A stretch of 23,232 nucleotides of DNA, taken from Rhizophlyctis rosea. Taxonomy: Eukaryota > Chytridiomycota > Chytridiomycetes > Rhizophlyctidales > Rhizophlyctidaceae. Under the pieces are notes generated by a model. That model searched no databases. It was not told where the DNA came from and saw only the letters and a list, made by a program, of their open reading frames with translations. The stretch lies in NCBI GenBank assembly GCA_027596075.1, contig JADGJC010000369.1, positions 3,654 to 26,885 on the forward strand, written 5' to 3'. The stretch's first letter is position 1, and every line of letters begins with the position of its first letter. Shown one piece after another: positions 9,139 through 19,217 of the stretch. Both the position numbers and the translations under genes were made by a program.

Positions 9139-11654
9139 ATGTCAGACGACCCCCCACCAGCAAAACCACCACCGATCCGTCAACGCTACACTTACGCCGA
9201 CCCGCAAACATGGTTAGCGCTAGTGACATTCGCGTTCGTATGGGCGCTCATCGCCCGGCGATGGTCATGGTTTCCCATCGGGAAAAGCGCGGCGAGTTTG
9301 CTAGGTGCGGCAGTTATGGTGTTGGGTGGTGTTGTGACGGTGGGTTGATCGGATCCGCAACGTTTTTGTAGTGAGCACTGGGGACCTCTCACGCAGCATG
9401 TAGACTAATCTTGCTCCCGGCATGTATTTTGCCTGCAATCTCCTCCGATGTCAGCCGGACGAAGCCATTGCCAGCGTCAGCAACAATACACTACTCCTAC
9501 TTTCAGGTCTTATGGTCATTTTGGCAAAATTGGAGGAAAAGGTAAGAATGATCTATCAATCGCGGTGAACAGGTGGTCACCCACCTGCATGCAATTTCAG
9601 ATATCGTTCTGACTTCAAATTTGATAAACATAGGGCGCAATGAACGTTTTCCAGCGCCTCCTGATTTTAGGTAACCCAACTCCTCTGTGGCTACTAGTCA
9701 GAGTGTCAATGTTGTCCGGACTACTCGGGGCTACTGTAATGAACGACGGTGGGATTTGGACTAATAACTATCTGCAAAATGGAGAGATGGATCCACTAAA
9801 TGCTTCCCTGATATCAATATCAGTAGCTGCAATATTTCTGTCCTCCATTATCACGTCCATATGCGAGCAGGCTGAACTACCCATCGAGCCTTTTGCCATG
9901 GCGTTGGCTACCTCCGCCAATTTAGGCAGTGCCGGCACAATCATCGGTAAGAGACGGTGCCTCACGTGCGTCTCAAATAACTTTCTCATCATTTTTTCGT
10001 ACGTACAACACACCAGGCAACCCAAAAAACATGATCATAGTCGAACACATGCCGGAAACCTCCTTCCTCCAATTCACCCTCCACATGTTCCACCCAGCCT
10101 TCCTCGGCACATTCCTAAACACCGCTCTCATCGTCGCATATTACGGCAAACGCCTCAAGGGGCGGCGTCTGCGTAACTTGAATCGATTACTCAAACATCG
10201 CAGTCGGGCCGGACGGAATAGTATTAAGTATGGTGAGGAGGTCGGGAGCGGGGAGAGTGAGGTTTCGGAGTGGGAGTGGGAGATGTTTGATGATGTGTTG
10301 AGTTTTGGTGGTGGGGGTTGTTGTGGGGCGGCGTACCGGGGGAATCGGGGGGTGGTGGATGCGACGGAGGGAGAGGGGGAGGGGAGACCGCTTTTGGGTG
10401 GGGATGTGGGGAAGAAAGGGAGGGGGAAGGGAAAGGGACGGAAGGGAAGTGTTGTTATCGATGTTGAATCCGAAGACAGTGGACATGAAAATAATCTTCG
10501 CCACCGCCAATCCTACCAATCCTTCTCCTCCCTCTCCGACCAATCCTCCAGCACCACAACCCTTTCTCCCGCCATCTCCCCAACAAACCCCCATCCTCCT
10601 ACGCCACTCCCTTGGCTCCAACCACCCGCGAAATTATCTTCTTCCAATTTCTCATTATCACCCATGACACCAGATTTCGCCTTTGCCACGCGGGAGCCGC
10701 TGAACCTTGTGGAATTGGTACATACGATACCGAGAACGGTGGCGTACCCTACAACACTGACAGGCGTGGTACGCTATAGAGTTGCGGTATGGCTGCAGAA
10801 ATGGGCACGGAGAGTGGACATGGTGAATTTGGGGTATGGGATTTGCTTGAGTGGGATGTATGTTGGATTTGTATGTGGGGCCAATACGGGGTAAGTCAGA
10901 GCAGAAACCATTTGTATGATAGGTCTTTGTGTACTTGATTTAGACGGTCTCATTTGTTAATTTCTCACCGTTACCACCTCCCACTTATTCCCCAATCACC
11001 TCCCCCCCAGCTTCACAACAATCTTCACCGCCATGTCCCTCCTAGCTCTCTCCACCCTCCCCCTCCCAACCCCCACCCCGCACCCGCACCCCCGCCCCCC
11101 ACCGGACCCAACCCACACAATAACAACCTCAATAAACTGGGGTCTCCTCTCCTACCTCTTCGGCATCTTCATCGTCCTAGCCGGTGTCACTACCACTCCC
11201 CTTCCCTCAACAATCTACGCTATCTTCAAACCACTACTACGGCACAGTAATGGGTTTGTGGCGACAGGGAGTTTTGTTGCGGTGTGTATGTGTGTTTGTT
11301 TGGTGTTTACGAGTATACCGAGTGTCTTGCGGGTTAGTCCGTGGGTCGAGGGGCTGGCTGAGGGTGAAGNNNNNNNNNNGTGTTACTGTTTGTGGAAATT
11401 TGGTGCCTTTTGGGAGTGTTGCTGGGTTGATTGTTTGTGAGGTTTGTTGGAAGGGTGGGGAGGGTGGGAAGGAGGTTGGTGGGGACGATGGGGGAAAAGT
11501 GGGAGGTGGGGAGGGAGGTCGGCGGCAGGAAAAGGGGAGAGGTGATGTGGAGGATCGGTGGATTGGGGATTTGTGGGTTTGGGTTAGGTATGCGTGGTGG
11601 AGTAATGTGCTTGTGTTGGTGGGTGGGGTTGGGGTTTTGGCTGTTATTGGGTGA
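9139..11654 (+). CDS. ArsB/NhaD-like anion transporter (CitMHS superfamily)
   Basis: Six exons: 9139-9339, 9455-9541, 9634-9748, 9824-9946, 10017-10890 and 11011-11654, all GT-AG and in phase up to the N gap at 11370-11379. The start is the first ATG in frame, in context AAAATG. Membrane segments begin near residue 25 (WLALVTFAFVWALIA). Family hallmarks are PDEAI after the second helix, TLLLLSGLMVI, LWLLVRVSMLSGLLGA, the MND motif at the exon 3/4 join, PFAMALATSANLGSAGTIIG followed by NPKNM, then in the second half INWGLLSYLFGIFIVLAG, FTSIPSVL and, after the gap, VCGNLVPFGSVAGLIV with a final helix. A cytosolic loop of about 250 residues, poor in structure, separates the halves. The superfamily moves arsenite, silicate, dicarboxylates or sodium/protons; the substrate here cannot be told. 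About 677 residues plus whatever the gap hides. Confidence 0.85.
11370..11379. other. Assembly gap (10 N) inside the transporter gene
   Basis: Ten Ns. The transporter frame before the gap and the clearly homologous frame after it are not the same when the gap is counted as 10 bases, so 10 is a placeholder. Missing coding bases (expected few to tens of residues between the FTSIPSVL and CGNLVPFGS blocks) or an intron could lie here. Confidence 0.9.
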
Positions 11655-11880
11655 GGTTTTCGTTGGCTATGCTGCACGTTGAATCTTTGGTGTAAAGAAG
11701 AGGAGGGATGGATTGTAGGTAGATCATTTAGTGATGAGCTAATAACTCTAATATAGGGTACAATAGAATGAATATACCTATAGGATTTTTCGGAAGTACT
11801 GCTTCGTTCAATCCACCTCCAATTACCCTTTTGCTACGTTCTGACCTCTTTCGGTTCTTTCACTGACTTCCCCATTGGAT

Positions 11881-11886
11881 AATAAA
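11881..11886 (+). terminator. Possible polyadenylation signal of the transporter gene
   Basis: AATAAA on the plus strand, about 225 nt after the transporter stop and 100 nt before the convergent acetyltransferase stop. The 331-bp space between the two stops holds both 3' ends. Confidence 0.3.
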
Positions 11887-11985
11887 AATACCTGTTAAAG
11901 CTATTTACAAAATCAACCAACTAACAACTTATATACACTTGTCCTGGACCATTGTCCCAACCTCAACCCACCCCGAACCCCTCCC

Positions 11986-12554
11986 TCACACCAAAACCTT
12001 CCTCATCCCAGCATGCTCAATCCCCTCCTCCCAAAACGTCCCCTCCCCAACCCTCTCATACCCAACTTCCCTATAAAACCTCTCTACCTCAATCTGCGCG
12101 TGGATCTCAATCTCCCTAACACCCTTTTCCCGCGCCGTTCGTTCTACAAAGGACATTAATACTGCTCCGGCACCGTGACGACGGTGGGGCTTCCTTATGC
12201 AGACGCGGCCTATTTTGGTGGTGTAGGGGGAGGTGGGGGAGGTGGGGAGGAGGCGGGCGGTCCCGATTGCTGATGAGGGGTAGGAGGAAGGGTAGATTAG
12301 GAAGTGGGTGCAGAGAGGGTCAAGCGAGTCTAGTTCGTTTTCGGGGTTTACGTGCTTTTTGGGTTGAGGAGTTGGATGAGTGTTCGGAATGTGTTGGTGA
12401 AGATAGACTGGAAGTCCATGGGAACGGTAGTAACGGTGCCGGCTATTACCTGCTCGTCGACAAAGACTTCGAAACGTAGTCTGTATGCCTCCTTCATTTC
12501 TTCGTCGGTGGTTATGACGCGGACTGTGTAGGGAGGTGTTGTGTCGTGGATCAT
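11986..12554 (-). CDS. GNAT family N-acetyltransferase, ElaA-like
   Basis: Two exons, 12554-12450 and 12354-11986, with a 95-bp GT-AG intron joined in phase 0; 157 residues. The ATG at 12554 is the first in frame; a longer frame upstream has no ATG. ElaA-type features are visible in order: EAYRLRFEVFVDEQ at about residues 22-35, the ENELDSLD acidic motif at 40-47 directly after the splice, the acyl-CoA-binding loop RRHGAGA at about 93-99 after the IGRVCIRKP strand, EIHAQIEVERFYREVGY, and the end EEGIEHAGM. Members transfer an acetyl group from acetyl-CoA to an unknown amine. The gene ends facing the transporter and begins 304 bp downstream of the CCDC13-like gene on the same strand. The coding strand switches from C-rich to G-rich in exon 2 near 12150. 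Confidence 0.88.
12355..12449 (-). other. Intron of the ElaA-like gene
   Basis: Donor GAGCAG|GTAATA, acceptor CAAAAAG|CACGTA. Splicing restores the family's VFVDEQ-x-ENELD continuity. Confidence 0.85.
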
Positions 12555-12858
12555 TGGTGCGGAGGGTGGGTCGGTGGGTATATTGTAGGCGTGGAGTGAG
12601 ATGAGTGTGGGTGTGAAAACTAGGTATCGGAAAAGGAGCAGCAGAAGATGCGATCTGCGTTGTTGATGGGGTGCTTGCAATGATTCCAAATTGGGTCAAA
12701 TTATCTCTCATTCACAATTACCTACAAAAAGTACGAAAGGCACTCTGCCCCAATTGAAACACTGACATAAGAAGCTTCTGGTGATAATTCACTTATGTAC
12801 ATAATAGCACTTCAGTACAACCGTCACTCTTACAACTTTCCAACCTCAAATCCTAACA

Positions 12859-15800
12859 TCATCCTTCAACCTCCCTAACCCTCCTCGCCACATTCTCAAT
12901 ATCCTTACAAAACATCTCCCGCGTCCGGTCCAGCAGGGCTGCATACGCGGATAACTCGGATGTGTGAGTCGTGCGAGTTTGGTTTAGCGTAGCTGTAGTG
13001 TCAGGAAGGAGAGGTGAGAAAAATCAAATAGTGACGATGACGGCAGGTCCGATGGTCAATGACAATTGCAAAGATTCAGGACAAACCAACCCCATCAAGC
13101 AAAATATCCCATCGGGAATGCACCTACTTTTGAGCGCATCGTTCTCATCCTTCAAAAATTCGATCTTCTCTACCAAGGATGTTATCTGGACAAGAAGACA
13201 GGACGCAGAACCGTGATAAGTTACTCCCTCATATGAAAACATTACTTCACCAACCCACATACCTCATCATCCCCACCTCCAGTCCCCCTACCACCACTTC
13301 CCTTCCCACCCCCCGTTCCCTTAACTCCTTTCCCACCCTCCCCACCATTAGCATTCCCCGCCCCCTTCTTCTGCAACATCCGTAGTTGCCTCTCCAATTC
13401 CACCACCTTCGCCTCCGCGGCGACCATCCGGTCGCGGTGCTGTGTCAGTAGGGAAGTCAGGGATTCCCGCTCAGATTGTAGAGATGTTAGGATGGTTGGG
13501 TGGGTATGAGACGGGGTGGGGGATGGTGATGGGGGTATTTGGTGATGTGATGAGGGCTGTGGAGAGGGGGAGGTGAAGTGAGGTGGATGGTGCTGCTGAT
13601 GTGGCGGATAATGGGATGCGTCTGTGGGGTGGGTTTGGTGCTGAGCAGAGTGAGTGGGCAATGTAAGAGCATTGTTTTGCTTGCATCCAAAGAACGTTGG
13701 GATTAGCTAGTGAACTTCAGCAAGGTGGACAACCCTGCGACGTTCTAGAACACCGCAAAATTCATACCTGTAATCTCAGCACTTCGTTTTGCAGCGCTTT
13801 TATCAGCGTGTCATCTTTATCCGTCTTCCGCACCAGCAGCTGGAGCTTTGCTTTCAAGTCGCGCAAACTACGATCCAGTGCTCTGGGGTGATGGAATGGT
13901 GGCATCAGGATCAGTTCAAACAGCGCCCTACGGATGTGCTGCGGCTCCGCGGCAGCTACCTCAAATACGGAAAGAAATACAAAGGCACTCACTGATTCCT
14001 CGACAGAGCACCCTCACACCGAACTTTCATCTCCGCATTCGTACTTCGGAGGGTCTCAACTTCCCCTTTCAATCTCTCCACCTCCCCTCTCCGCTCCATC
14101 GCCAATTTCCGCAGATTGCCGCGTTGACGCTCGTCGACATCACTGCTTCCGAAGTCTGGTTGGGACGCAGTGTGCAATGATGGTGGAGGAGATGTTGATG
14201 TGGTAATAGAGGGGAGAGACACGGTGCGGGAGAGGGTGGAGAGCTTTTCCTAAATGGTAGAAGTGCGTGTCAGTGCACTAGGCGTAAAAACGTTGAAGGG
14301 TGGGAGAAGCGTGCCTTGAGCATGGCAATTTGTTGAGCCCGACCCTTCCAGCCGCTTGAAGAGTCTAAGATCTGATGTGAGGTGACAAAAAAGAAAATTC
14401 AGCGTCGATCGAAATCGGAAGTCCTTTCCAGAAGTTGCATCATCTCCTCCATTTTTTCCTTTGCCACATTCTCCTTAACTCTCAATCACCCATTATCTCC
14501 CAATCTTATGAAGCAGTCAATGCAAAAAAAATTGATCCTTCCGGCCATTATTCATGATGAAGACGAATCGGGGTTGAATCAACCTCCAATATTCGTTGCT
14601 GAAGATCTCAATCCAAATTCTGCCTGGTGCACCACCACAACTCAATGCCCCTAAGCGAATAACAAATGGGGAAAGCTCACCTTCCCCAACCCTCCAATCG
14701 CGACCCCATCCCCAACCTCCGCAACCAACGCCCGTCTGGCATTCCCAAGTTCTGCTCGAAGACCATGTGAGGTGAGGCGCTCGGTTTCAAGTTTGCGTGT
14801 GAGCTGATTATTGCAAGAGTGTTTTTTCAGCGATGAGAAAGGGGCGGGATTGCGGTTGAACAAGATTGAAGATGATGGGGACAAAAAGTGGTGAGAGGAT
14901 GTGAAACGAAGGGGTCAAACTGACTATCCAACCTACATGTGTGACTTTCTCTTTTAGTGACCGAATTTCAGTCTGATCGGGTGTTGGAAGTAAGGTGTCG
15001 GGTTGGGGAACAGGTGATTTGTTGGCGTTGACAGTGGGTGACGCGGAAGAGGATTCCAATGCCTGTCGAAAGTGCAGAGGGATGGTTGGGCTATAGGAAT
15101 CTGGGATCCTTTTTTTTTTGCTAATTCTTCTGTATCTTCCTAGCAAGATCCCTCCGAGCCCATAACCCTAACATGAATAACATTTCGATGTCCGCCTGCC
15201 AGTGAAAAACCCTGTCAAATTTGGGGCTGCTGGGAGTACTTTGTAACTGTCGTTATCTGTGATCACTTTTTCCACTACGCTGTCTCCCTCCATCTGAACA
15301 TGTTGTTCGTTCCACCGGGACATTTCCACCAACATCTGATGTTACCCCGTCCAATTCCAAATGCAGCTGTCTGATTAAACTTGTCATCCCCTTTGCGACC
15401 ACCTACACACCTTCAGCCGTTCCACCAATTCAGCATTCGCCTTCCGCTCACGTTCAAGTGATATCGTCAGTCTCCGGTTCTATTCAAAAAATGAAACGGG
15501 AAGTTCGTCAATCAGTATGCTGTTTTTTTTTTGTTTTTTTTTTTTTGCGTTTTTAACCCATGACGAACCCAGAATGACAAAACAATAAATAAACATCTTC
15601 AAGAATCCTACTTTAAACTCCGCATCCAGGACCTACCTTCTTAGCCAACTCAATAATCTTCGCCTCCGTCGCCGCTTTACCCATTCCACCGCCCGCTAGG
15701 AGTGATGCTAATGCTGAGATGTCTGGGATATTGGATGCGGAAGACTTTTCTGGCAAAGTCAGAAGGTTAATGAAACCTCTCCATTATACTCTCGCTGCTT

Positions 15801-16511
15801 GTAGCCCCCCCGATCTTTTTTCCATAATGCCAAACATTCGCTCAATAAAGCTGTCATGAATGGTGATCTAGGTCCATACCTAATAGCTCTCTCCGCACAT
15901 CCCTCAACTCCGCCCTTGCTCGCCTCAGTTCGTCCGCTAATCGATTGTTCTCGAGTTCAAGCGTGAGACGGGTGGTGGTGGTGGGTTGTGTGGGAGGGGA
16001 GGTTATGTGAGCCTGTATACCATTGAAGTGGTTTCCGACCATTTAGTGATCACATTCCTAAGCACACGCTGAAATGTCTGAGGCGAGACTGGCGAGCTTT
16101 ATACCTTCGCTCTTCGTCCACCTTTTCGTGGTCCGCCAGTTCCCCCCGATGGTTGTTGATTATGTGGCTGTTCATATGGACGGCGATGCTCTTATAAATT
16201 GATGACAAGCTCTATTGGCCAGTGTGATGAAGTTACCTGTGCATCTGGCCCAGGTTCCTCAAAGATTGATGTTTCAATGTCATCGTCCAACTATGAAGGA
16301 GAAGTTTTGTCAGATTTGGTTAGGTGGGAGATTCAAGCAATATGTCGAAGGCTTGAATGTCACGGCACGTCAGTCAAACGACGATTGGGAAGGCAATGTT
16401 GACTAAGTTTTCTTTTGCACACGCGCTATGTGCATAATCTCAACTCACCTCCAACCCCATGTCACCCGCCCGTCCATCGAGTAAAGTGGGCGCACCGTGG
16501 GCCGTGGCCAT
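12859..16511 (-). CDS. CCDC13: CCDC13-like coiled-coil protein
   Basis: Fourteen exons in phase: 16511-16449, 16290-16237, 16167-16105, 16012-15880, 15749-15637, 15479-15411, 15062-14937, 14803-14681, 14371-14315, 14249-13993, 13882-13768, 13640-13263, 13185-13128 and 12992-12859; 580 residues. The ATG at 16511 has A at -3. After an acidic start and a basic GGPRKGGRRAK stretch the protein is mostly coiled coil broken by Pro/Ser/His- and Gly-rich linkers. The order of blocks follows animal CCDC13 as I know it: AKIIELAKKNRRL (about residues 131-143), ALVAEVGD, the SSGWKGRAQQIAMLK block at about 253-267, RKTDKDDTLIKALQNEVLRLQ at about 371-391, and REVEG at the end. CCDC13 is a centriolar-satellite protein needed for cilium assembly, so this suggests a flagellated cell stage (inference). 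One intron (14314-14250) appears to be GC-AG; the others are GT-AG. Confidence 0.85.
14250..14314 (-). other. Probable GC-AG intron in the CCDC13-like gene
   Basis: Exon 9 ends MLK with CTCAAG followed by GCACGC; the acceptor is CCATTTAG with a CTGAC branch-like word about 20 nt earlier. Using the next GT (GTGCAC) would also keep phase but leave a 29-nt intron, shorter than any other here (minimum 59). Confidence 0.55.
15523..15546. repeat. Homopolymer T tract inside an intron
   Basis: T10-G-T13 on the plus strand (A tracts on the coding strand), within the intron 15480-15636 of the CCDC13-like gene. Its length may be uncertain in the assembly; it does not affect coding. Confidence 0.8.
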
Positions 16512-16835
16512 ATTTACCGCAAGCTAAGCTTGACGTGGTGCTAACAGTTGGATGCACGTCTGAACGCTTTTAGCGGTAATGTCTCGCAGTGCGCTGCCGT
16601 AAACCGCTGTCGTGCAACATGAAAAAAACAGATAGATGGGCTCAAGAACAAAATTGGTTGCAAGGTGATCGGTGAAGACATGCTGTCAACAGCAAGGAAT
16701 CTGGGAAAAGCACCTTCCGATCATGACCATCTCTGATCGGTCACCTGCAATTTGTCAGCAAGTGTTTACGGTAAAAGAAGTTGATTTGTCATACCATTTT
16801 ATGATAAAGTTCCATCCATTGGTACCTGTTGCCGT

Positions 16836-17130
16836 TTAAGGAAATTGCAATGCTACGAACAGTTTTTGGAAGTTGAAGTAGAGAATGGGTTTCTTTTTTG
16901 CGCTATCCTTTCTATCTGCCATTGGCGGCAACCACAACGAATTCTGCACTGCCAGAATGTCCTTGGGCCAAGTCACCTTTGAAAGAATCCTTATCAGTCT
17001 CAACCTTGACGAAAGACGACAAAAGTAAACGAAATGGACGACTCGGACTTACACAGTCCGACAAGTGGCCTCGAGCCTCTTGGAGACATGTCCCACCCAT
17101 GACGCCCAGCGCTTCGCCATGTGTAAACAT
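16836..17130 (-). CDS. Small spliced ORF, unknown function
   Basis: Two exons, 17130-17053 and 16976-16836, joined in phase 0 across a 76-bp intron with donor GTAAGT, a CTGAT branch-like word about 20 nt before the acceptor, and acceptor TTTCAAAG. Read without splicing, the frame runs into a different, less protein-like sequence. The product from the ATG at 17130 is 72 residues: a Gly/Met-rich start (MFTHGEALGVMGG), then CVTWPKDILAVQNSLWLPP across the splice, and a basic, aromatic end (KKKPILYFNFQKL). The frame is open back to about 17150, so upstream exons are possible. I do not recognise a family. It may be a small gene or the 3' part of a longer or decayed one. Confidence 0.4.
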
Positions 17131-17886
17131 AATTTGCCCCTGAGTAACTGCGAAAACTATGCCTGACGCTTCTGATTCCTCGAAACGATTTCAAGACAAC
17201 ACATCCTGATGTGAAGACATTTGACATTGATGGGGGGTGTCAACAGCAGACAGCGAGAATGCTGTGGCGTTAGTGGCCGTTTGCTATGCTTCCCTTTTTC
17301 CTGATTGAGCAGAGTCCAGGCAATGTAGGGCATAGCAAAAGGGTTCAATTGGTTTCCGTCTCAAATGTCTGCGTTCTTGAAAGGATACGCAGTGAAGCGC
17401 AAAAAGAAAAGGCATGGAAGCGATGCTGTTTACTCTTGCATTGCGTATATATAGGGGATGGGCTAATGCTGTCGGCTAGAAGTGAGATGAGGTTGGAACG
17501 TGAGATACAGTTCTAGTTGAGAGCAGACCCGTCCATCGTGTCCAATTTGCTTGATCCAAAGACTAGAATGCAATAAATTGCTGAAGGAAGGTTGGTGCCC
17601 TCCAACACTGAGGGAAGCGTAGGAGATCGTTTCGGTCGCTTTTTCCATCCATGAGCGGGCATCAAATGCTTTTAAAAACAGGGCCAAAACTGACGTCATT
17701 GTCTGTCCGCTTATGTCACACTTCGTTTTTGCCGTGCTGTCTGTGGGCCTGATTTCCTTAGCTCCTGTTGTTATTCTCCCATTTCCGTATACCAACCGCC
17801 ATTCATCCCGAGGTGCGAACGTCCCCTCACCAAGCATTCCCCACTTTTCACAGCAGTGCCTTTGTTCTGGATTCCCATTTATGGAA

Positions 17887-18411
17887 TCAGCTGTTTGGTA
17901 TGCATGGCCTTCCAAGATGGCTCATCATACGCAAAATGGGAAGAGATGACCAAGTTGACATTATTGAAACGCGTCCTCTGCGCCACCTCCTCACCGCTGA
18001 CACAACAAACCCGCCTGACTGTGCGCACAACTGTCCCATCAACTCACGCTTTCCAATGTGAACACTAGCACGGAATTTGAAACGAAGACCGTTACAGACA
18101 GCGTAGGCGCCAATGTCATCAAAGACAGCACCTGACAGATCAAAATATTCTGCGAGAGCCCCATCAGCAAAGGCCAGACTGCCGACTGCTAGCCCGACTC
18201 GGTAAACATTTTGCTTCGTCCCATAATCCTTTTTTTTCTTGTCCCTTAATGTCGTGTGGCTAGAAAGATTGTGAAAACATGTTCGAGCATCACACAAATG
18301 CAGTAAGATGGAGACGTCCGTACTCACAATGTCGGTACATGGTGCCTGACGTTTATCGACCAAAAGAACTTCCGCATTTTCGTTTACAATGGCGCGCTCG
18401 GTGGTCTGCAC
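17887..18411 (-). CDS. Uncertain ORF of 174 codons
   Basis: Longest open frame of the 16.5-20.8 kb interval. It begins with GTG, not ATG. Its middle (VGLAVGSLAFADGALAEYF, then FDDIGAYAVCNGLRFKF) looks like real protein, but the end turns Arg/Ser/Trp-rich, as out-of-frame sequence does. In another frame at about 17997-17898 the same DNA reads RTRFNNVNLVISSHFAYDEP and ends QLIP-stop, which looks more protein-like. Joining the two needs a 29-nt intron or a frameshift. No family recognised; it could be a decayed gene. Confidence 0.25.
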   Translation of the reverse strand: MQTTERAIVNENAEVLLVDKRQAPCTDIVSTDVSILLHLCDARTCFHNLSSHTTLRDKKKKDYGTKQNVYRVGLAVGSLAFADGALAEYFDLSGAVFDDIGAYAVCNGLRFKFRASVHIGKRELMGQLCAQSGGFVVSAVRRWRRGRVSIMSTWSSLPILRMMSHLGRPCIPNS

Positions 18412-18440
18412 AATACCACCCAGTCCACCCCGCCCAGTAT

Positions 18441-18595
18441 AGGATGGCTTTCATCCTAACACCTGCCAATGATATCAGTCATATATGAGCGGAACTTATT
18501 AGGTAGGGCTTTGCCTAGTATCAGGTGCTTTTCATCCTCACATCTGACATTGATGCGTCAATATGAGCAGACGCTTTCAAGCAGGTCTTCAAGTG
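18441..18595 (+). repeat. Diverged tandem duplication, period about 81 bp
   Basis: Two adjacent imperfect copies, beginning near 18441 and 18522. Shared words in order are TTTCATCCT-ACA-CTG-CA-TGAT, TCA-ATATGAGC-GA and a CTT-AGG-AGG end. The word TTCATCC starts at 18450 and again at 18531. Confidence 0.55.
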
Positions 18596-19217
18596 TCCAT
18601 CAAACCCCAAGATGAAGACAATCGCACGATCATCTACACACAATAAGACTACTATTGACGCGTTGGTGCTCCACGCTTTGGCTGTGTTCTTCTTTTTGCT
18701 CGCTCCGTGCCATGATGATTTTTAACACGAGAGATCCAACAGCAAAAAAGGTAGCATACGATCTCAAACGCAAGTGTATGTTTCACGAGGATTATGAAGT
18801 TCTGTAGAGTTTCAGACAAAAGGATTTGAGCTTTCAATGAACACGTGAAATTAGCTGAAAAATGAGTACGATGACGTTGACTGCCAATCTCCAAGTGTAG
18901 CACACTTGTCGGATATCTAAACAATGAAGCCCCAATTGAGCTAGCTTGAATGCCCTGTATATGTGTTATATGGGCTACTGGATTTACATAAGCTTCAATC
19001 GAGCCGAAATCCGTTTTTTTGGTCTTGCAGACATCATTGGTCTGGGAGCCTGCTCTCTACATATGGCTTCAATACCATCCTTCCGTCGATTCAAAAGATC
19101 CTCACAACTTTTCATCGACAAGGACCGGAAGCGATGCAGGAAAACAGAAATCTTCGGAGAAGCACCCCCCATTGTCTAGGGTTGGAACATGACCATCAGA
19201 CTCCCTGACAGTCACAA

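Noticed and set aside
10187..10621. Minus-strand ORF of 144 codons
   Set aside because: Antisense to the loop of the transporter; Pro-rich shadow of Gly codons.
11237..11677. Minus-strand ORF of 146 codons across the N gap
   Set aside because: Antisense shadow of the last transporter exon, Thr/Pro-rich, and dependent on the placeholder gap.
12555..12711. Longer N-terminus for the acetyltransferase
   Set aside because: The upstream part in the correct frame has no ATG (it begins at TTG), and the ATG-started frame at 12711 is not the frame of exon 1.
14250..14278. 29-nt intron with GTGCAC donor in the CCDC13-like gene
   Set aside because: Much shorter than every other intron in the window; a GC donor giving 65 nt is more likely.
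14808..15146. Extended ORF around CCDC13-like exon 7
   Set aside because: Only the part from 15062 to 14937 fits the protein; the rest is intron sequence that stays open by chance.
17463..17915. Minus-strand ORF of 150 codons
   Set aside because: Begins inside another candidate frame and has no motif, start context or splice evidence; not enough to call a gene.
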